From Bradyrhizobium sp. 141 (lineage in GTDB: Bacteria; Pseudomonadota; Alphaproteobacteria; Rhizobiales; Xanthobacteraceae): 64,000 bases of DNA. The translations under genes and the position numbers were made by a program. The notes under the pieces were generated by a model. It was not told the DNA's origin. It searched no databases and worked only from the letters and a program-made list of their open reading frames with translations. How positions within the stretch are numbered: the stretch's first letter is position 1; each line of letters starts with the position of its first letter. Shown here piece by piece: positions 57,207 to 64,000 of the stretch. The stretch spans positions 17,648 through 81,647 of the forward strand of contig NZ_JADPKR010000087.1 in NCBI RefSeq assembly GCF_023074055.1, in the 5' to 3' direction.

Positions 57207-57837
57207 TCAACGCATTTGATTTTTTCATGTAGTTTGGATCGCCGAGCTGACCAATCAGGTCGGCGGCGCGAAGCAACAAACCTTCTTCTTCGTCAAGATC
57301 ATCCTTGAGTTCGTTGGCTGATGCGTCTGCATAAGGAAAACGAGTGTATTCGATGGCTCGGGCAACGCGAGCGGCGTCGATTTCGTCGATTGGGTCAAGA
57401 CGCTCAACGGCGAACAATTTTGAGCGGTCGACATGATACGGCGCAAGCGCGGCATCGGAGGAGCCGATCGGTAACTCAACCGTTCGGCCGGTACCATCAA
57501 CAACATAGGCTCCGTCCTGGTCTCCCTGAACTATTCCCCGAACGTAGCCGATGTCGTGAAGCAGGCACGCCAGGATAAAGTGAGCATAGTCGCTGGCAGT
57601 CGTTGGCCTCAGAAGAGAGCGCCCGATCAGGATGTCGTGCCCCACCAGCGTGACCAACAATGTGTGCTCGACGTTGTGGTAGAGTGCATCGCTGTTACCG
57701 ATACATTCCAGGGCCAGTTTTGCAGCATAAGGGAGCAATTCCGGCAAGCTGGCGTGGGACGAGCCGAAGCGGCCGCTTGTCTCCGAGATCAGGAACGCAC
57801 CGAGCGCCTGGGACGTCAGTTCTGGGATAGTTATCAT
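57187..57837 (-). CDS. HD domain-containing phosphohydrolase, C-terminally disrupted
   Basis: A 216-residue remaining frame. The metal-binding HD motif is visible as YHNVEHTLLVTLVGHDIL and FILACLLHDIGYVRG, followed by AIEYTRFPYADASANELKDD and LRAADLIGQLGDPNYMKKSN. It should act on a phosphorylated nucleotide or similar, but the substrate is unknown. After SNALT the frame shifts and stops (MSSRR); the expected continuation YEFEEIG lies in another frame, ending at 56,981. The gene is probably inactive unless the shift is a sequencing error. The start is uncertain: ATG 57,837, 57,858 or 57,921. Confidence 0.8.
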   Translation of the reverse strand: MITIPELTSQALGAFLISETSGRFGSSHASLPELLPYAAKLALECIGNSDALYHNVEHTLLVTLVGHDILIGRSLLRPTTASDYAHFILACLLHDIGYVRGIVQGDQDGAYVVDGTGRTVELPIGSSDAALAPYHVDRSKLFAVERLDPIDEIDAARVARAIEYTRFPYADASANELKDDLDEEEGLLLRAADLIGQLGDPNYMKKSNALTMSSRR

Positions 57838-57983
57838 GAGCAAGCTCTCACTTTTCATCGCCAAACCTGCACTCTGCAGGATCGGGAGGGAGAGGACCAT
57901 CCTAGAAGTGTGAAGCCACATGATGGGTCATGCTTGACCTAGATCAACAGCAACGACGCAGGGCCACGGTGCCCGGCAGCAAC

Positions 57984-58103
57984 TTCCGCTTAGGGTCACA
58001 AGCGGCGCCGGGGACCAGCGTGGGCACGCGTCCGCTCTGCCTCCAATAGGCAACATTGCAACGGCCTCAGCCTTGTTCGGCTATGGGCGATGAGCCGAAC
58101 TTC
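57984..58103 (+). repeat. AAGCGG-family repeat R2 (degenerate)
   Basis: Begins CGCTTAGGGTCACAAGCGGC and ends GTTCGGCTATGGGCGATGAG. It shares the start and end modules of the R1/R5 pair with a divergent middle. It lies between the HD gene and a small membrane ORF. Confidence 0.7.
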
Positions 58104-58175
58104 CGCACCGGCCGTTTAGCTCCCGTTAGTGTTTGGTGATGCAGAGCTGACACGTGTCCAACCGTGTAGGGCGCT

Positions 58176-58358
58176 ATGAAACGCGCAAAACAGACTTTGG
58201 CTTTAGTTGGCACGGTGCTGTCGATGTCTGTCATCGCGAGCGCAACTTACTTTCTGTTTTGGCATAAGAGCCTGACGGCAATACTTTCCTTTGTGGCTAG
58301 CGTCCCCGTCTTTCTAATTATCGCCCTCGGCCTTCTGAAATTAGCTCGCGATAGGTGA
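58176..58358 (+). CDS. Very small two-segment membrane protein
   Basis: A 60-residue predicted protein with two hydrophobic stretches (TLALVGTVLSMSVIASATYF and ILSFVASVPVFLIIALGLLK) and basic ends (MKRAKQ, ARDR). The composition is plausible for a small membrane protein, but no Shine-Dalgarno is strong and no homologue is known to me. It sits between repeats R2 and R3. Confidence 0.45.
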   Translation: MKRAKQTLALVGTVLSMSVIASATYFLFWHKSLTAILSFVASVPVFLIIALGLLKLARDR

Positions 58359-58374
58359 GCGCACCGCCGTATAT

Positions 58375-58470
58375 CCGCTCTAGGTCACAAGCGGTCTTCG
58401 ACCGCATGCCTCCTGGAAGCAGACGTTGCAACGGTCGGAGCGAAGGCCGTTGCGGGGCCATAAGCGGACC
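58375..58470 (+). repeat. AAGCGG-family repeat R3 (degenerate)
   Basis: Begins CGCTCTAGGTCACAAGCGGT and ends TGCGGGGCCATAAGCGGACC. Same layout as R2 and R4, between two small ORFs. Confidence 0.7.
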
Positions 58471-58505
58471 AGAAAACCTGATTCACTAGCAGCCGTTGAA
58501 GAGCT

Positions 58506-58817
58506 TTAGGGGGAAGCCCACCATCCGTCGGGAAATGGCTCAGGCAACGTCCAATCGATTTGGTTGTCGTTCTGAGGAGGCCTGAGACCTCCTGCACTTC
58601 TGCTTGGTGGCGTGTAGCGACGGAGGCGGACAGACAGGGCGCCGAGATCACGACCTCGGAGGCGGCGCGAAGCATGGCGTCTAGAGCGCAATGCAGGCGC
58701 ACCGCGGGCGACGCGCTCTGCATCTTCGACTAGACTTCGAAGATCTTCCAGTTCTGAGAGCTGAGAGGCGAGTTCACCAAGTCGTTGCAGATAAAGAATT
58801 GCGCGAGAGCTTCGCAT
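58506..58817 (-). CDS. Small protein with a helical N-terminus
   Basis: A 103-residue frame. The first 40 residues (MRSSRAILYLQRLGELASQL, then SELEDLRSLVEDAERVARG) have a coiled-coil-like heptad look and good coding character; the remainder is Arg/Pro-rich and less convincing, possibly after a frameshift. No family is recognised. Its 3' end approaches repeat R3. Confidence 0.35.
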   Translation of the reverse strand: MRSSRAILYLQRLGELASQLSELEDLRSLVEDAERVARGAPALRSRRHASRRLRGRDLGALSVRLRRYTPPSRSAGGLRPPQNDNQIDWTLPEPFPDGWWASP

Positions 58818-59351
58818 AAATGTCCTCCACAGTACAAAAAAGCACTACTAGGACGGCTTCAAAGAAATCGGGATAAAGTGGTAATCTAACATGGCGAAAA
58901 ATCGGTTTTCAATACGTCAGGCTCATTGCCTCATATGAGGGGCTATCACTTTCGAGCGCCTGCAGCAGCGAAAGGCCGCTTAGGGTTACAAGCGGACTGT
59001 CAAACCGCGCTCCGACTGCGCGATCCGCCTTATCCCGGAGAGCCGACGTCATTCGGATATCAGATGTTATGGCATAAGCGGGCCAATGGCCGACGCTTTC
59101 CCCGGCGAACATTCCGCTCTGGCTGCGAAAGCAGACTTCGTCAAGCAAAACGATCAGCTATGGGCCAATATCGGAAGTAACGGACACGTTGAGGCGTGGG
59201 CAGAGGCAGCGTTCAATCCGACAGACGAGGAATGCGAGGTATGGATGCGAGCGCGATGGGATGTGAGGCAAAGGCGTTACAGCCTTGCTCGCCGATTGCC
59301 CCATGATTGAAGGCAGCGCCGCCAATGCATTTCTGAATTACACCGGCCGTT
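58818..59351. other. 534-base gap containing repeat R4, no firm gene
   Basis: Repeat R4 occupies 58,974-59,093, and a further end-module AGCTATGGGCCAATATCGGA lies at 59,157. Short frames around 59,086-59,310 overlap repeat sequence and are not claimed. Confidence 0.45.
58974..59093 (+). repeat. AAGCGG-family repeat R4 (degenerate)
   Basis: Begins CCGCTTAGGGTTACAAGCGG and ends TGTTATGGCATAAGCGGGCC. It follows the common layout: a GGGT-CA/TA-CAAGCGG start and a TATGG-x-CATAAGCGG end, about 115 bases. Confidence 0.7.
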
Positions 59352-59525
59352 TTAGCCACCAGACCGCATCAAATACGGATCCAAGGACCCAGCTAATCGA
59401 TCCGCCACTTGTATGGCGGCCCGCGTGGACTGCTTTTCGCGATGAAGCGAGCCGACGGAATTCACGACCAGCCCACTACAAGCAAGAACAGCTATTGCAA
59501 TCGCAGCGAGATATTTGGTCCTCAT
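59352..59525 (-). CDS. Very small predicted lipoprotein
   Basis: A 57-residue frame starting MRTKYLAAIAIAVLACSGL, where VLAC looks like a lipobox with Cys at residue 16. A GGGGA sequence precedes the ATG by about 9 bases. The mature part (about 40 residues) ends SLDPYLMRSGG. It is too short for a family call. Because the longer frame upstream has no such start, I limit it to this ATG. Confidence 0.4.
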   Translation of the reverse strand: MRTKYLAAIAIAVLACSGLVVNSVGSLHREKQSTRAAIQVADRLAGSLDPYLMRSGG

Positions 59526-59952
59526 GACGATGGTCCCCGTTATCGCCCCATGAACTAACCCGGCACTCTCAGAAATGGTTCCCGAACAATGCGGCCCAAT
59601 GTTTTCGGCCGCATTGGAAGTTGCTTCCATGACGCCAGCGACTAGCCGCTGGGCGGGTCCTCCTTCCGAAGGGAACATCGCGGTCGCGATCCGAGGAACG
59701 GAAGCGTCTGCCAGGCTTTAGAAAAACTGAGGCCGTCGCTCGCCGGTAGTAACACGGCGCATGTCGCGGATAGCCAAAGGTCGTGGCGAACGACCCGCTG
59801 TTCTCAATACAAGCGCTCGCGCAGATAGCCAAAAGCGACGGTCTCCGGTTCTATTCAAAATAGCCAGCAGTGCCCCGACCGGTTGCGGGAGGAGCGCAAG
59901 AGACGCCCCGACCAATTGTCGGGGCGCTCGTCGATCTCATATCTTCCGCCAA
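59526..59952. other. 427-base gap, no gene seen
   Basis: No frame in this stretch has a family look or a convincing start. CGGGGCGCTCGT near 59,920 and its surroundings could end the DUF3303 transcript, but there is no T-run. I make no further claim. Confidence 0.4.
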
Positions 59953-60279
59953 CTAGCCCTTAGACGCTTGTCTCGCCCATTCGAGAGAACTTGCGTTTAT
60001 CGGCACCGATTCGCTGATATCGACGACCGGAACGACATCAATGTCATTCCAGAAGTTGTACTTTGCCACGAAGGCGGTGATGGCTTTGGGGTCGTTGGCT
60101 TCGACCAAAACATAGCCCCCTCGTCCCGCCAGGTTCGCTACGAACGCGTGTATCGTCAGCCCCTTCTCTTCATCCGGCTTCCACTTGCTGAACGCAGCAA
60201 GAAGCGATTGCGATCCTGCAAAGTTTTGGTCAAAGGAAAGGCCGGCAGTGCGGACTGTATATTCAAGCATGTATTTCAT
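59953..60279 (-). CDS. DUF3303 family small protein (ferredoxin-like barrel)
   Basis: A 108-residue protein starting MKYMLEYTVRTAGLSFDQNF, with the typical DUF3303 pattern: beta strand, helix (SQSLLAAFSKWKPDEEKGLT) and GRGGYVLVEANDPKAITAFV, then VVPVVDISESVPINASSLEW. This resembles the dimeric alpha/beta-barrel fold shared with antibiotic biosynthesis monooxygenases. Function is unknown. It is followed on the same strand, further upstream, by a Tat-exported cupin gene; the two may be related in expression. Confidence 0.8.
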   Translation of the reverse strand: MKYMLEYTVRTAGLSFDQNFAGSQSLLAAFSKWKPDEEKGLTIHAFVANLAGRGGYVLVEANDPKAITAFVAKYNFWNDIDVVPVVDISESVPINASSLEWARQASKG

Positions 60280-60538
60280 GAAACATCTCCTTCAAAACTG
60301 GACAGTGAGCCACGCGACCGATCTAATCTTAAGTGCGAGCGGTCGCGCAAGTGTTAGCAGCGGCGAGAGCGGCCTCATTGGTCGAGAAGTTGTCCGGTCA
60401 TGGTCGCGTCAGTTGGCGCAGCGACATATCCAGAATTCGGCGCAACCAGGAAGTCACGTCAGAGGGCAAACCGACGCGATCGGCGCCGTCGCGTGCGCCA
60501 TTCGCTCCTACAATCGATTTTTTGCGAAGAAACGAGCC

Positions 60539-60946
60539 TTAAGCCTTAAGGTCCGTGATCCGCATAATCGCGACCACGTTCCCATCATTGAACGCCTGCT
60601 CCTTTGTGTCCTTGTTGCAGGTCCAGACAAAATTCTTCTTGCCGGTAAAGGTCTTTTCGTCCTGCTCAAGCCGAAGCTCTCCTTCGGTGATATGGCAGAC
60701 CATGGCATTCATCATCGGGGGCCCCATGGTCTTCGATGCCGGCTGCATGATGATGTCGCGCATTGAGACGGCCTTAAAACCCGGGATCAGCGATGGTGTC
60801 TCGCCCTCATACTCACGCACCACCACACCTGGCCACGGAGTCGTGTCCTTGTAGCCCGTAGTTTGAGCGGCGGCGGGCTTTATCATGGCCGTCGAAGCCG
60901 CTGCCAACCCGAATGCCAAAGCAGACCTTCGATCGATCTTGCTCAT
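60539..60946 (-). CDS. Tat-exported small cupin-like protein
   Basis: A 135-residue protein. The N-terminus MSKIDRRSALAFGLAAASTA has a twin-arginine-type signal (DRRSALAFG), cleaved near MIKPAAAQ. The mature part contains a cupin-like barrel: GFKAVSMRDIIMQPASKTMG, then MVCHITEGELRLEQDEKTFT and WTCNKDTKEQAFNDGNVVAI. Secretion suggests a periplasmic binding or enzymatic role, but no ligand is known. It is on the same strand as DUF3303, with 259 bases between them. Confidence 0.82.
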   Translation of the reverse strand: MSKIDRRSALAFGLAAASTAMIKPAAAQTTGYKDTTPWPGVVVREYEGETPSLIPGFKAVSMRDIIMQPASKTMGPPMMNAMVCHITEGELRLEQDEKTFTGKKNFVWTCNKDTKEQAFNDGNVVAIMRITDLKA

Positions 60947-61535
60947 CGCTTTTCTCCCTAGGTTGCTGCAACAAGCCGCCGCAAAAGTTGCGCGCGTGTG
61001 GAATGTGAAATCGTGGTGTGAAATCGAAAAGGGGGCGGTCTCTTAAGGCAGCGTACCTGCCGACAGCGCTAGTACTCTCGTCCCGAACGGTGACTTCGGC
61101 ACATCCCGCTTCAGGGGCAACCACATTCTACGAGAACGGACGCGTCCTAGAAATGGGTGTTTCGCCCAAGAGGCATAATGCCTCAGTTTGCTTAGGCCTG
61201 AAGATCGGACCCGGCGTCAGCAACTCACATAGATACGCAAGTCAGTGTCACTGACTGGTCCTGCGGCTGGTCGTAGTAAGTGCGCGGCCACGACCTATTG
61301 GCGTCGAGTGCGGAGGCGATGGTGCTGCTCCCGCAGACCGTCCGGAGTTGGCCCATCAGCCGAAGTGGCAGCACGCCTCAGTGTTATCGGACAAAGGGCA
61401 AACGTCCGATGGCATCAGTGCAACCCGGAAATGAAATAGCTCCAAGCGGTGGCCGGTATTATACTGGCGCTACTGGAAGTGCTGTTTCAAGCGTTCGTGG
61501 AACGATTGTTACGACCAGTCAGGGAAGGACATCTG
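60947..61535. other. 589-base gap, no gene seen
   Basis: Between the divergent cupin and ABM-fold genes there is no frame with a family look. The right end (61,449-61,535) continues the ABM frame upstream of its start as an open frame without family sequence. Promoters for both genes are presumably here, but I cannot place them. Confidence 0.4.
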
Positions 61536-61805
61536 ATGACGACCATGTTTGTTAGACACGCGGTTTCCGACTACAAGACCTGGCGGAAGGTTTACGACGA
61601 TTTTGCTCCGGTTCAGAAGGCGAAGGGGGTAACAGCTGAGGCTGTCTACCGAGGAGTCGAAAATCCCAATGACATCACAGTAACTCACGAGTTTGCCACG
61701 ATTGAAGCTGCGCAAGCCTTCGCGGAGAGTGCTGAATTGAAGAATGCCATGCAGAATGCGGGAGTGGCGGGAGCTCCAACGATTTGGTTTACGAACAAGG
61801 CGTGA
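61536..61805 (+). CDS. Small ABM-fold protein (antibiotic biosynthesis monooxygenase-like)
   Basis: An 89-residue single-domain protein: MTTMFVRHAVSDYKTWRKVY, then DDFAPVQKAKGVTAEAVYRG, ENPNDITVTHEFATIEAAQA and VAGAPTIWFTNKA. This is the dimeric ferredoxin-like fold of small ABM/DUF1330-type proteins, which may act on aromatic or reactive compounds; no function is proven. I start at 61,536, as AAGGA lies 8 bases upstream; the frame extends upstream to 61,449 without family sequence. A strong terminator follows. Confidence 0.82.
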   Translation: MTTMFVRHAVSDYKTWRKVYDDFAPVQKAKGVTAEAVYRGVENPNDITVTHEFATIEAAQAFAESAELKNAMQNAGVAGAPTIWFTNKA

Positions 61806-61812
61806 AGTATCG

Positions 61813-61839
61813 ATCCCGGCCAAGTGCCGGGATTTTTTT
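61813..61839 (+). terminator. Rho-independent terminator
   Basis: The stem ATCCCGGC with loop CAAGT and complement GCCGGGAT is followed by a run of seven or so T. It directly follows the ABM-fold gene. Confidence 0.93.
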
Positions 61840-61860
61840 GCTGTGGTGGTGCCATGTCGC

Positions 61861-61966
61861 CTGTTGGCCCTTAGCTGAATAAGGCTGAGCCGATTTGAGT
61901 GTCTGCTGTTGGTAGTAGACCGGACGCGCGGCCGCACTTGCCCCGACCGCCGCTTTTGGACCCAAA
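61861..61966 (-). repeat. AAGCGG-family repeat R5, inverted bracketing copy
   Basis: Reads CTGTTGGCCCTTAGCTGAAT to CGCTTTTGGACCCAAA on the plus strand. Its reverse complement matches R1 (56,319) over about 105 bases with one substitution and one single-base indel. It ends 118 bases before the caspase-like gene, as R1 lies just before the cyclase gene. Confidence 0.9.
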
Positions 61967-62084
61967 GCCGACTTAGCTATTCGGACGGAGCTGACATGAC
62001 GAACAATGTGACATCTCTCACATAAGTCCCCCTTGCCTTTGGGCAGTCTATCCATAGGCTGCGCACATATTGTCGGGGACTAAA

Positions 62085-63860
62085 ATGGGCGCTTTTCGTT
62101 GGTTTTCTTTGATCGTTTCCATTTGGCTTATGTGCGGCTCGGCCCATGCGGAGCGCCGTATGGCATTGGTGATGGGCAACTCGGCCTATAAGAGCGTTCC
62201 GAAGCTCTCCAACCCGGCCAGCGATGCGGCCCTGGTCGGGGGCATGTTCAAGAAGGCCGGATTTGATTGGATCGACATCAAGACCGACCTGAACGCTTCC
62301 GAGATGCGCAAGGCCCTGCGCGACTTCGGCCAACGGGCGCGAGATGCTGAGGTGGCCGTGATCTACTACGCCGGTCACGGCATCGAGCTTGATGGGACCA
62401 ACTACCTCATACCGACCGATGCGGCTCTAGAGACCGACAGCGACGTTCTGGACGAGACCGTGGCGCTTGACCGGGCGCTGTTCGCGGTCGAGCCTGCGAA
62501 GCAGCTCCGATTGATCATTCTCGATGCCTGCCGCGATAATCCTTTCGCCAAGACCATGAAGCGAACGGTTGCTGCCCGTGCGATCGGGCGTGGCCTCGCT
62601 AAGGTCGAACCAGCCAGCCCGAACACGATGATTGCGTTCGCGGCCAAGGCCGGGTCAACAGCATCGGATGGCGACTCGAAGAACAGCCCGTTCGCGGCAG
62701 CACTTGTCGAGCGGCTGCCGACACCCGGCCTCGATCTGCGCAAGGCCCTCGGCTTCGTTCGCGACGATGTGTTGAAGAACACCAGCTATAAGCAGGAACC
62801 ATATGTCTATGGTTCTCTAGGCGGAGATGACATGCCACTGGTTGCCGCCAAGCCGACAGCTACCGGGCCTCAAGCAAGCCCGGAGGACGCTGTTCGCCGG
62901 AACTATGAGCTTGCTCTGCAACTGGGCACTCGCGACGGCTGGACGGCTTTCCTCAGCCGATATGCCGACGGGTTCTATGCCGACCTAGCCAAGGGTCAAC
63001 TCAATAAAATCGCGGCGGAGGAGGCCCGTGCAGCGGCGGTCGAGAAAGCTCGGCAGGCCGAAGATGAAAAGGCACGGCTCGCCTCCGACCGCGCCAAGAA
63101 GACCGAACAGGACAAGGCCGCCGCCGCCGCCAAGGCTGCTGAGGATGCGCGGCTCGCTGCCGAGAAGGCCAAACAGGTCGAGGAAGCGAAAGCCGCCGCC
63201 GCCGAGCAGCGCCGCAAGGAGATTGAGGCCGCTGTTGCAAAGGCTCTCGCCGATAAGCAGGCAGCAGAGAAAAGCACAACCGACCAAAAGATAGTAGCTC
63301 TCCCATCGCCTGCACTTTCCCCTGAACCAGCGCAGTCGCCGCAACAACTCACGAGAGCGGTCCAGGCCGAACTACGGCGGGTCGGCTGTCTTGCAAATGC
63401 GGAAGAGGGAGATTGGGGTGCCAAGTCACAGCGCTCCCTGACCCAGTTCAACAAGTACGCCGGGACCAAGCTCAACACGACCCTCGCAAGCACCGATGCG
63501 TTGGATGCGATCAAGGCCAAGTCAGGCCGTGTCTGCCCCTTGGTGTGTGATCATGGGTTCAGGGCCGATGGAGACGCCTGCGTGAAGATCGCTTGTCGCG
63601 CCGGCTATCGGGTCAACGATGACAACGAATGCGAGAAGGCACAGGACAAGAAGCCTGTCGTTACAAGGGAAGAGCCGCGCAAGCGGGAGGAGCGGCGACA
63701 AGTCGGGACCGCTCCATCGAACAAACCGCAAGCCTCTAGCCAGTTATTCTGCAATTCCGCTGGGTGCCGTCCTGTCGGCAAAGGATGCAGAGTAGAGGCC
63801 GCTCCCGTCAGTGATCAGACCTCCCCGATGGCTGGCCGCACCAGAGAGGTGTGCAATTAA
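62085..63860 (+). CDS. Secreted caspase-family (metacaspase-like) protein
   Basis: A 591-residue protein. A signal peptide (FSLIVSIWLMCGSAHAERR) is followed by a peptidase C14-type p20 domain (about 20-245) with RMALVMGNSAYKSVPKLSNP, the catalytic His in VIYYAGHGIELDGTNYL and Cys in LIILDACRDNPFAKTMKR. Residues about 300-390 form a charged Ala/Lys/Glu helix (coiled coil). A peptidoglycan-binding-like or helical region follows (VQAELRRVGCLANAEEGDWG, LTQFNKYAGTKLNTT), then a cysteine-rich tail (CPLVCDHGFRADGDACVK, FCNSAGCRPVGKGCRVEAAP). I start at ATG 62,085 because GGGGA precedes it. No substrate or partner is known. Confidence 0.9.
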   Translation: MGAFRWFSLIVSIWLMCGSAHAERRMALVMGNSAYKSVPKLSNPASDAALVGGMFKKAGFDWIDIKTDLNASEMRKALRDFGQRARDAEVAVIYYAGHGIELDGTNYLIPTDAALETDSDVLDETVALDRALFAVEPAKQLRLIILDACRDNPFAKTMKRTVAARAIGRGLAKVEPASPNTMIAFAAKAGSTASDGDSKNSPFAAALVERLPTPGLDLRKALGFVRDDVLKNTSYKQEPYVYGSLGGDDMPLVAAKPTATGPQASPEDAVRRNYELALQLGTRDGWTAFLSRYADGFYADLAKGQLNKIAAEEARAAAVEKARQAEDEKARLASDRAKKTEQDKAAAAAKAAEDARLAAEKAKQVEEAKAAAAEQRRKEIEAAVAKALADKQAAEKSTTDQKIVALPSPALSPEPAQSPQQLTRAVQAELRRVGCLANAEEGDWGAKSQRSLTQFNKYAGTKLNTTLASTDALDAIKAKSGRVCPLVCDHGFRADGDACVKIACRAGYRVNDDNECEKAQDKKPVVTREEPRKREERRQVGTAPSNKPQASSQLFCNSAGCRPVGKGCRVEAAPVSDQTSPMAGRTREVCN

Positions 63861-64000
63861 CGCACCGTTCCCGTCAGAACTCGCCAACGTCTGCTTCTGG
63901 CCGATTCCGTTGAAAAAGGCTGCAGCAATCCGATGTATTGGCGCCAGCGTGGATGCGAGCGAACGGCTGTATCAGCCTTTTATGCGGGCCTGATGGTTTG

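Overview
The window looks like chromosomal DNA of a Bradyrhizobium-type alphaproteobacterium (Nitrobacteraceae). The grounds are the high GC content with strong third-position bias (which produces many long antisense shadow ORFs), the order lysC-ptsP-prfA and prmC-DUF4167, a PHA locus with a divergent phaR, an acdR/acdS pair, and families of short palindromic intergenic repeats. The genus is inferred from gene content and style, not from a marker gene.

Bases 1-24,700 are mostly housekeeping. They hold the end of comF, grxC, a Nit-type amidase, DUF1178, ubiG, a PH-domain protein, lysC, ptsP and prfA. A block of about 7 kb then lies between prfA and prmC: a MarR regulator, an orphan protein resembling the RNA polymerase alpha C-terminal domain, a four-gene Liv-type ABC importer with a permease-ATPase fusion, and a HIT protein. 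After it come prmC, DUF4167, a methyltransferase, gloB, a cupin, a flavin reductase, an EamA exporter and the PHA genes phaB and phaA.

Bases 24,700-46,700 are a mixed core and metabolic stretch: phaR, ilvE, an esterase, an outer-membrane-like protein, a diguanylate cyclase, acdR/acdS (ACC deaminase), recQ, a NodB-type deacetylase, the methionine pair metA and metZ, an amidase with a histone-H1-like tail, a divergent LysR/MFS pair, a nitroreductase and an L,D-transpeptidase. Three kinds of palindromic repeat sit between these genes.

Bases 46,700-64,000 are accessory and partly decayed. They contain a fragment of ku, a frameshifted methyltransferase, a large serine recombinase, a zinc-ribbon protein next to an SRAP (YedK-like) DNA-protein crosslink enzyme, a 1,118-residue SAM-cyclase-AAA-TPR protein, a frameshifted HD-domain gene, several tiny membrane or lipoprotein ORFs, three small barrel or cupin proteins, and a secreted caspase-family protein. 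A repeat of about 105 bp occurs almost unchanged at 56,319 and, inverted, at 61,861. It brackets a 5.4-kb cassette, with the cyclase and caspase genes facing outward from its two ends. More degenerate copies lie inside the cassette between the small ORFs. This bracketed structure, together with the frameshifts and the Ku remnant, is the least ordinary part of the window.
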